Shown here: positions 58,619-64,000 of the stretch, one piece after another
Position numbering within the stretch: position 1 is the first letter of the stretch
Layout: each line of letters starts with the position of its first letter
Source of the DNA: Planomicrobium okeanokoites
GTDB taxonomy: Bacteria; Bacillota; Bacilli; Bacillales_A; Planococcaceae
Assembly (NCBI RefSeq): GCF_003428875.1
Contig: NZ_QQRS01000003.1
Location: forward strand, 62,001-126,000
Direction: 5' to 3'
DNA length: 64,000 nucleotides
Position numbers and translations under genes: made by a program
Notes under the pieces: generated by a model
Databases searched by the model: none
Told to the model about the DNA's origin: nothing
Seen by the model: only the letters and a program-made list of their open reading frames with translations

Positions 58619-59296
58619 ATGGCTAAAGTATTAGCAGTCCTATCAAGCGGACACAAAGACGAGGAAAACAATTACGAAACCGGCTGGTGGGGTGAAGAAT
58701 TATTCGCACCGATGGAAATTTTAGAAGAAGCGGGGCATGAATTGGAACTGGCTTCACCGCTCGGCGGCAAACCGACAATCGACCAGGCGAGCCTGACGGA
58801 AGAAACGGATCCACAAGGGAAGTACAAGAAAATGTATGAAGAGGGCTTGGCTGACAATACCAAAAAGCTGTCGGACATCAATCCCGAAGACTATGACGCA
58901 GTGTTCATCGTAGGCGGCCACGGTGCCATGTTTGACCTGGCGAAAAACGAAGCCTTGCACAACATCATTAATGGCGTCTACGACAACGGCAACATCGTGT
59001 CGGCCGTCTGCCACGGACCAGCTCCGTTGATCTGGACAAAACGTCCAAACGGCAAAAGCATCATCGATGGACTTGACGTAACAGGCTATCCTGAAAACGT
59101 TGAACCTGAAGGTCTTCCAGCTTTATTGCCATTCAGCCTTGAAGAGGAAATGGATAAAGTAGGGAACTACACAGCGGACCAAAAAGTGGTCTGGGGCAAT
59201 GAGCAATTGTTGACGGGACGCGACCCGTTTTCTGCTGAAGAGTTGGGCAACGAATTGGTGAAAGCACTGGATAAACGCAGCAAGAAGGAAGACTGA
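58619..59296 (+). CDS. DJ-1/PfpI-family glutamine amidotransferase-like protein
   Basis: A 225-residue Hsp31-like protein. The nucleophile elbow is VSAVCHGPAPLIW with Cys at about residue 136, and FIVGGHGAMFDLA carries the family Gly-Gly-His. Relatives act as glyoxalase III or deglycase, or chaperone. AAAGGAGG precedes the ATG. It is followed after 3 bp by a monooxygenase-like gene, so both may handle reactive carbonyls or quinones. Confidence 0.88.
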   Translation: MAKVLAVLSSGHKDEENNYETGWWGEELFAPMEILEEAGHELELASPLGGKPTIDQASLTEETDPQGKYKKMYEEGLADNTKKLSDINPEDYDAVFIVGGHGAMFDLAKNEALHNIINGVYDNGNIVSAVCHGPAPLIWTKRPNGKSIIDGLDVTGYPENVEPEGLPALLPFSLEEEMDKVGNYTADQKVVWGNEQLLTGRDPFSAEELGNELVKALDKRSKKED

Positions 59297-59299
59297 GCG

Positions 59300-59584
59300 A
59301 TGGAACCCATCGTCGTTACAGCCATCCTGAAACCCAAGGAACACATGGAAGCACAGCTATTGGCGGAACTGAACAAAGTACAGGAAGCGTCGCGCGCTGA
59401 AGCCGGCTGCCTGCATTATGTGCTCCACCAATCGATCGAAGACGACACGTTCGTCCTCCACGAAACGTGGCAGGACATCGACGCCCTGCAGAACCACATC
59501 GGCTCCGCCCATTACCAGGAATACCGCACGAATACGGCGGATCTGGTGGAAAAGCGGGAAGTCTTTAAGCTGAAGGTACTTTAA
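59300..59584 (+). CDS. Antibiotic biosynthesis monooxygenase-domain protein (YgiN-like)
   Basis: A 94-residue dimeric ferredoxin-like barrel. VTAILKPKEHMEAQLLAELN, EAGCLHYVLHQSIEDD and FVLHETWQDIDALQNHI are typical of the ABM or quinol monooxygenase family. The start lies 3 bp after the DJ-1-like stop. A strong terminator follows. Confidence 0.85.
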   Translation: MEPIVVTAILKPKEHMEAQLLAELNKVQEASRAEAGCLHYVLHQSIEDDTFVLHETWQDIDALQNHIGSAHYQEYRTNTADLVEKREVFKLKVL

Positions 59585-59601
59585 ATCAATAAAACCAAAT
59601 G

Positions 59602-59641
59602 CAGAACTCCGCGAACGATTGCGGAGTTCTGCATTTTTTTT
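59602..59641 (+). terminator. Intrinsic terminator
   Basis: GCAGAACTCCGC and GCGGAGTTCTGC form a 12-bp stem followed by ATTTTTTTTT. Confidence 0.95.
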
Positions 59642-59693
59642 GTAAGAGGGAAGGAAGGGAAAAGGAGAGGTGTAAATATTAAGTGAATCCGCT

Positions 59694-60000
59694 TATACGA
59701 CACTAAAAATGTTCTATACGATAACAAACAGAGTCTATACGACAACATCATCCGGCTATACGAAAACAAATCCCCGCTATACGAAAACAACCCCATTTAT
59801 TACCCGAAAAACGGGCGGGGCTGCAGCCCCGCCCAAAGCCGTCCGCCCCGGCGGACGGCGACCAATCAGCTTTTCATCAGAGAGTGGAGCAAAAATGGAT
59901 TCGTTAGATACCAAGGCGAAACCGTAAGATAAAATACTCAATCCGTAAGATAAAAACTGAAAACCATAAGATAAAAACCGAAAACCATAACAAAAAATAA
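59694..60000 (-). repeat. Composite element joining GTCGTATA and CCGTAAGATA arrays around a D hairpin
   Basis: TATACGAC cores at 59694, 59715, 59736, 59757 and 59778, D hairpin at 59813-59859 with GCCGTCCGC/GCGGACGGC, then CCGTAAGATA cores at 59922, 59943, 59964 and 59985. Total 307 bp. Here the second array is a different class from the first, on the opposite strand. It fills the convergent gap 59585-60067. Confidence 0.9.
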
Positions 60001-60067
60001 AAACAGCACCGCCAGAAGACGGTGCTGAATCAATTTTTTAATTTGCTTCCATATAAAATACCCAACA

Positions 60068-60385
60068 TCAAAAAGTAGACCTGAATATTATTACACCCAT
60101 TATCATAAACAATTGTATAAGAATCCCGGCAATACTGAAATTGAGGCCTGCGACTGCTATGCCTCTGCCGCCTTCTCCTGTCCACGCCATCTCATTCACC
60201 GCTTTTCCGTATAACACGATACCGAAGATGCCGATAGCTATCCCGAAAAAAGGTAAAACGTATGAAAAAATATCAAAAAATAAACCGAAAAATGGCAGCG
60301 GGATTGAAAGCAGCCCCACTATTAAAGTGGCTACAGCTTTGCCATTAGTCACCGAACTATTATCTGGAGGCGTGTTATCGACCAT
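60068..60385 (-). CDS. DUF4190-like membrane protein 1
   Basis: A 105-residue protein with a polar N-terminus (VDNTPPDNSSVTNG) and two long hydrophobic stretches. GKAVNEMAWTGEGGRGIAVAGL is the DUF4190 loop between helices. GGAG lies 7 bases before the ATG at 60385. It follows a paralogue 45 bp upstream. Function unknown. Confidence 0.75.
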   Translation of the reverse strand: MVDNTPPDNSSVTNGKAVATLIVGLLSIPLPFFGLFFDIFSYVLPFFGIAIGIFGIVLYGKAVNEMAWTGEGGRGIAVAGLNFSIAGILIQLFMIMGVIIFRSTF

Positions 60386-60430
60386 TTTTATTCTCCTCAA
60401 TATTTTAATGGAACAGCTATAAAAGCGGAA

Positions 60431-60727
60431 TTACATAATCGCCATGTCAAAGAATGCTATCGACGAAAACAGGAACCACATCAATACCATGAACAGCTGT
60501 GAAAGAATCCCGACAATACTGCAGATCAAGCCGGAAATTGCCAGCCCTTTGCCGCCTTCACCAGTCAAGGCTATCTCGTTTCTCGCTTTTCGGTAGACCA
60601 CCAAGCCGATGATCCCAAGAAACAGCCCCAGCAATGGGATCAGGATTGAAAGAATCCCCAATGTTAACGTAATGATCGAATTGCTGTTGGTTTCCAGCTT
60701 CCTGCTATTGTAATTTTCTTCAACCAA
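60431..60727 (-). CDS. DUF4190-like membrane protein 2
   Basis: A 98-residue paralogue of the next gene, sharing ARNEIALTGEGGKGLAISGL in the middle. Two main hydrophobic stretches are visible. A TTG start has GGGAG 8 bases upstream. It is likely cotranscribed with its neighbour. The gap from 60728 to 61064 holds only an imperfect hairpin (GCGCCTTC/GAAGGGGC near 60845-60865) and AT-rich sequence. Confidence 0.7.
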   Translation of the reverse strand: MVEENYNSRKLETNSNSIITLTLGILSILIPLLGLFLGIIGLVVYRKARNEIALTGEGGKGLAISGLICSIVGILSQLFMVLMWFLFSSIAFFDMAIM

Positions 60728-61064
60728 TTTAATCTCTCCCCCTCGTTCAATATTCTATTTCTTTTCAAACCTTCTTCTATTCATTGTACCAATAATATCC
60801 ATCTAATATAGAAGAATTTTAAATTTTCATTCAAATAAAAACAGCGCCTTCAACAGAAGGGGCTTCAATTTAAATTCTAAAATAACTACTGTGAACAGCT
60901 GCATCGGTGATTTCATTTCAACTCGAAAGCTTGTACAATGTGATGAATAGCAAATTATACTGCTATATTTGCAATGCCCATTAAATGCATGCCACTAGTG
61001 AAGAATGCAATCTTATGAATCGAATGGAAATATGAAAAAGGATTTTCGGATGGAGGAATAAAAT

Positions 61065-62282
61065 ATGCAACATAAATATGCAAGAAGAGCCAATGCACTG
61101 GAGCCATCTGAAATGCGCTTGATCTTATCTTCTTCAGAACGGCCTGAATTGATTTCGTTTGCGGGCGGGCTTCCGGCATCGGAGCTGTTTCCCATCGAAG
61201 AATTGAAGGCGGCAAGCCATGCTGTCCTGACGGATCAGGGAGCTGCTTCTCTTCAATACACATCCACGATGGGGTATATCCCGCTTCGCCAAGCGGTGAT
61301 GGAGCGAATGCAAGCCATCGGAATCCAATCGGATTTGCAGCAGGTGATGATCACATCAGGCTCCCAGCAGGCGATTGACCTGACAGGAAGAGTATTTCTG
61401 GACGAAGGCGATACCGTCATCTGCGAAAGCCCGACGTATCTTGCGGCCATCAACGCCTTTAACGCCTACCATGCAAATATCGTGGACGTGGAGATGGATG
61501 AAGACGGCATGAAGATGGATGCGCTGGAGCGGTGCCTGCAAGAAAATCCGCAAGCTAAATTCATCTACACGATCCCTGATTTTCAAAATCCGACGGGCAG
61601 GACACTTGCGCTTGAACGAAGAAAGCGGATGATTGAACTCGCCAATCAGTTCGATGTGCTGATTTTGGAAGACGATCCATACGGAGCCATCCGTTTTTCA
61701 GGAACCCCGATTCCACCCATCAAACAATTTGATACAGAAGGACGCGTCATTTACCTCAGTTCTTTTTCGAAGATTTTTGCACCCGGCCTCCGTTTAGGCT
61801 GGATTTGTGCAGAAGAGGAAATACTCGAAAAGTACGCAGGCTTCAAAGAATCCGCTGACATGCATACCGACGGCCTGGCACAGCAGATGACCGCAAAGTA
61901 CATGGAACTGTATGATCTGGACGCCCATATCGAAACCATCAAAGCCGTCTACAGGGAACGATGTGAAACCATGTTGGATTGCATCGCTAACTATTTCCCT
62001 GAAAACATTTCATTCAATAAACCAGAAGGGGGATTATTCATTTGGGCAGAGCTTCCTGACTCCATGAATGCCGGTGACATCGCGTTGAAGTGCATGAAAA
62101 ATAACGTGGCATTTGTACCCGGTGCACCTTTCTACGTCAAAGGACCACAAAAAAACACGATGCGGCTGAACTTCTCCAATTCAAATCCGGAGCAGATCAA
62201 AGAAGGCATGAAGCGCATCGCTGAAGTGCTGCACAGTGAATTCAGTTCAGTGAATCGACCTATCGAAGAATTAGTCAAATAA
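61065..62282 (+). CDS. PLP-dependent aminotransferase (class I/II)
   Basis: A 405-residue aminotransferase resembling LysN/2-aminoadipate and MocR-linked enzymes but without an N-terminal regulator domain. SFAGGLPASELFP, ITSGSQQAIDLTGRVFLDEG and IPDFQNPTGRTLALERR are typical; the PLP Lys is in LSSFSKIFAPGLRLGW. The C-terminal Arg lies in KNTMRLNFSNSNPEQI. GGAGG precedes the ATG. The amino donor cannot be told. It is followed by the inserted transposon. Confidence 0.9.
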   Translation: MQHKYARRANALEPSEMRLILSSSERPELISFAGGLPASELFPIEELKAASHAVLTDQGAASLQYTSTMGYIPLRQAVMERMQAIGIQSDLQQVMITSGSQQAIDLTGRVFLDEGDTVICESPTYLAAINAFNAYHANIVDVEMDEDGMKMDALERCLQENPQAKFIYTIPDFQNPTGRTLALERRKRMIELANQFDVLILEDDPYGAIRFSGTPIPPIKQFDTEGRVIYLSSFSKIFAPGLRLGWICAEEEILEKYAGFKESADMHTDGLAQQMTAKYMELYDLDAHIETIKAVYRERCETMLDCIANYFPENISFNKPEGGLFIWAELPDSMNAGDIALKCMKNNVAFVPGAPFYVKGPQKNTMRLNFSNSNPEQIKEGMKRIAEVLHSEFSSVNRPIEELVK

Positions 62283-62337
62283 ACGCTGTGACTCCAGCAG
62301 CGAGTCATAGTGAAAGAGCCCCTTCCGCAAAGGAGGG

Positions 62338-62349
62338 CACTGAAAAACT
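62338..62349. repeat. Left terminal inverted repeat of the IS
   Basis: CACTGAAAAACT, matched by the right end in inverted orientation over 12 bp. Confidence 0.65.
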
Positions 62350-62378
62350 CTTCCTTGGAATCAGCGGGAGATTAATAA

Positions 62379-62421
62379 AAGAGTCAGAAGGCAGGATTTC
62401 CTGCCTTCTGACTCTTTTTTT
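62379..62421. terminator. Bidirectional terminator inside the IS left end
   Basis: AGAGTCAGAAGGCAGG and CCTGCCTTCTGACTCT form a 16-bp stem with T-runs on both sides. Confidence 0.95.
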
Positions 62422-62427
62422 GCCCCT

Positions 62428-63903
62428 TTATTGATCTGCAGCTTGCCTGCGTTCATCCAGTAATCGAAGAATTCGTTTCAGGTTCACGGTGAAAATCGCC
62501 ATGGCGCCTTGCAAGGCCATGCCGCTCAATCCGGCGCCGGAAGTCACTCGATACCCGTGCCGATTCTTCAGTTCACCGTTCTTAGCTTCGATTTTGTACC
62601 GCTCTTTGACCGCTTTTTTGAAGAACTCACTTTCCTGAAAATCTCTTTGGATTGCGTGTTCAGTGGATTTAATGGAGACAGAGTAAGTCTTGCTTTTAGC
62701 GCCTTCCTTGTAACAGCCTTCCCGTAATGGGCAACGCTTACAGCGTTCGATATCAAAAAAATAGGTGTTCTTTTGATTTTTTCCGACGCCTTTTTTGCCT
62801 TGTCGAGCTTTCCGGATCGCCATATGGCCTGCTTTACAGACATACATGCCCGCGTCTTTATTGAAGTCGAATTCGTCTTCTTTTTTTCGATAGCCATCCG
62901 TAATTAGGGGATTCAGTTTTGAAATGAGGCAGATGTGATTTTTCTCTGCATACTGCAGATTACTTTTTTCCGAATACGCCGTATCTCCAATGACCGTATT
63001 AACATTGACGCCAGCGGCGCAACTCTTTTCAATGAGAGATTGAAGAAGTTTCCCATCGTTTTTTTCACCGGTGGTCACGATCGCCGCTGTGACGAGACGC
63101 TCGACACTCATAGCGAGATGGGTTTTATAGCCGAAAAACGCTGTATCTGCAGATTTATGCCCGGTTCGGGCATCTGGATCTTTAGAACAGCGCAGCTGTT
63201 CGATGTCATCCGCCATCGTTTCTTCCAGGAGACGAAGCGACTCTCCGATTTTCGGATTGGCAGAAAGACTGGGAACCCGTTCAATCGAAGCGATCAATTC
63301 CTTGCAATAATTGAGTTCTGCTTCGAGGTCATCTTTTGTGTTCTTCTTCGGAAACTGTTCCTTCATGGACTCATTCACTGAATAAATGTTTTTACGCAAT
63401 TTCCGGGACTGATCCTGCAGGATCTCTTGTGGTTTTTTCAAGTGGTAACGGGATTGGGTATGAGTGGCATCGACGATAATGGTTCCTGTTTCAATCAGGT
63501 CAAGGGCAATCGCAATGGCGATGGTCTTTTCGATGAGGAGGTCTAAAAGGCGGCTGTCTTCAAGGCGAAGTTTACGGAATTTGGTTAACGAACTTGGGTC
63601 AATCACCGATTCCTCTGGGGCCATATCCAGAAAAAACTTATAGGAGAGATCAAATTTCGAGCGTTCTACCAAATCCACATCTGAGAGCGGATTCATGCTT
63701 TTCAGGAGCAGGTACTTGAACATGCGAATAGGATGGATGGCCATCCGGCCATTGTCAGAACAGTATTTCTCCGCCAGTTCCTGGGTAACGAATGAGAAAT
63801 CGACCAGTTCATTGATGCGGCGGAAAATGTGGTCTTGGGGAATGACAATATCATAAAGAGCTACATAAGGACTGGGTTTCATGGATGGTCTGTCTGGCAT
63901 CAT
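62428..63903 (-). CDS. IS1182-family transposase
   Basis: A 491-residue DDE transposase, full length. The N-terminal domain (YVALYDIVIPQDHIFRRINE, MFKYLLLKSMNPLSDVDLVE) is the DUF772 type. The catalytic core runs from GTIIVDATHTQSRYHL through VIGDTAYSEKSNLQ and RYKIEAKNGELKNRHGY, which carry the DDE acids. A Cys-rich segment (RCKRCPLREGCYKEG) is present. AAGGAGGG precedes the ATG. No frameshift or stop is seen, so it may be active. Confidence 0.93.
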   Translation of the reverse strand: MMPDRPSMKPSPYVALYDIVIPQDHIFRRINELVDFSFVTQELAEKYCSDNGRMAIHPIRMFKYLLLKSMNPLSDVDLVERSKFDLSYKFFLDMAPEESVIDPSSLTKFRKLRLEDSRLLDLLIEKTIAIAIALDLIETGTIIVDATHTQSRYHLKKPQEILQDQSRKLRKNIYSVNESMKEQFPKKNTKDDLEAELNYCKELIASIERVPSLSANPKIGESLRLLEETMADDIEQLRCSKDPDARTGHKSADTAFFGYKTHLAMSVERLVTAAIVTTGEKNDGKLLQSLIEKSCAAGVNVNTVIGDTAYSEKSNLQYAEKNHICLISKLNPLITDGYRKKEDEFDFNKDAGMYVCKAGHMAIRKARQGKKGVGKNQKNTYFFDIERCKRCPLREGCYKEGAKSKTYSVSIKSTEHAIQRDFQESEFFKKAVKERYKIEAKNGELKNRHGYRVTSGAGLSGMALQGAMAIFTVNLKRILRLLDERRQAADQ

Positions 63904-63937
63904 GGTTATCCCTCCTTGAATTTAGAACCAGTATACA

Positions 63938-63984
63938 ACAAAAAAGCACCGAATTTCTAAAAATCAGAAATTCGGTGCTTTTTC
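63938..63984 (-). terminator. Terminator upstream of the transposase gene
   Basis: AAAAAGCACCGAATTTCT and AGAAATTCGGTGCTTTTT form an 18-bp stem. On the minus strand it is followed by TTTTTTG before the transposase start, so it would stop read-in from outside. Confidence 0.85.
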
Positions 63985-63988
63985 TTGA

Positions 63989-64000
63989 AGTTTTTCAGTG
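63989..64000. repeat. Right terminal inverted repeat of the IS
   Basis: AGTTTTTCAGTG, the reverse complement of the left end. Confidence 0.65.

Larger units (their letters stand above)
62338..64000 (-). mobile_element. IS1182-family insertion sequence
   Basis: CACTGAAAAACT at 62338-62349 reappears as its reverse complement at 63989-64000, so these are the terminal inverted repeats. The right end meets the window edge, and the repeat may extend outward. The span of about 1.66 kb suits the IS1182 family. It contains one transposase gene and two terminators that guard each side. Insertion lies 55 bp after the aminotransferase stop. Confidence 0.75.

Overview
The window looks like the chromosome of a Bacillales bacterium of moderate GC content, most likely a member of the Planococcaceae such as Planococcus or a close relative. 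This is inferred from strong AGGAGG-type ribosome binding sites, Gram-positive lipoproteins, many Bacillales small-membrane-protein families (SHOCT, DUF1850, DUF2975 with a YozG-like regulator, DUF3221, DUF4085, DUF4181, DUF4385, DUF5316) and short transcription units closed by intrinsic terminators. No tRNA, rRNA, CRISPR-Cas or prophage was seen. The last 1.7 kb is an IS1182-family insertion sequence.

Layout. 1-4.5 kb: sugar metabolism (end of a FGGY kinase, aldo/keto reductase, MsmX/UgpC-type ATPase, Gfo/Idh oxidoreductase, aldose 1-epimerase). 4.7-9.8 kb: a short-chain fatty acid transporter and a TAXI-TRAP uptake operon (receptor, DUF1850 protein, fused permease). 9.8-13.3 kb: an SDR, a beta-propeller-like lipoprotein and a group with three SHOCT proteins and a Cys-rich copper-storage-like protein. 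13.5-16.4 kb: amino-sugar kinase, nagA and nagB. 18-20 kb: secreted 5'-nucleotidase with a Fur-like box. 21-29.5 kb: CrtI-like oxidoreductase, acetyltransferase, ABC exporter, methyltransferase and small membrane proteins. 29.6-43.4 kb: an XRE regulator, maltose acetyltransferase-like protein, DUF4385-HhH fusion, HIT protein, UppP, RNA-ligase-like protein, lipoprotein, epimerase, sigma-like protein, CPBP protease, hydrolase and a large M14 carboxypeptidase. 43.8-62.3 kb: small enzymes, DUF817 protein, a MecA-type penicillin-binding lipoprotein, GDPD, SDR, DJ-1/PfpI protein, DUF4190 pair and a PLP aminotransferase.

The most unusual content is between the genes. At least ten intergenic regions carry short arrays whose units repeat every 21 bp (20 bp in one case). 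A conserved 8-11 bp core alternates with a variable spacer. The cores fall into at least five sequence classes: GTCGTATA, CCGTAAGATA, AGTTGGGCATA, AGTTGGGAGTA and GCGGATATA. Arrays are joined to GC-rich twin hairpins in composites of about 308 bp with fixed polarity, and some composites are themselves tandemly multiplied at 325-bp and 226-bp periods. Two further structured repeats (called B and X here) sit in the same gaps. Several hairpins differ between copies by paired changes that keep the stem. I know of no named element that matches; this is the main candidate for something undescribed.

Coordinates use the start codon best supported by the ribosome binding site, so several genes begin downstream of the longest open frame.
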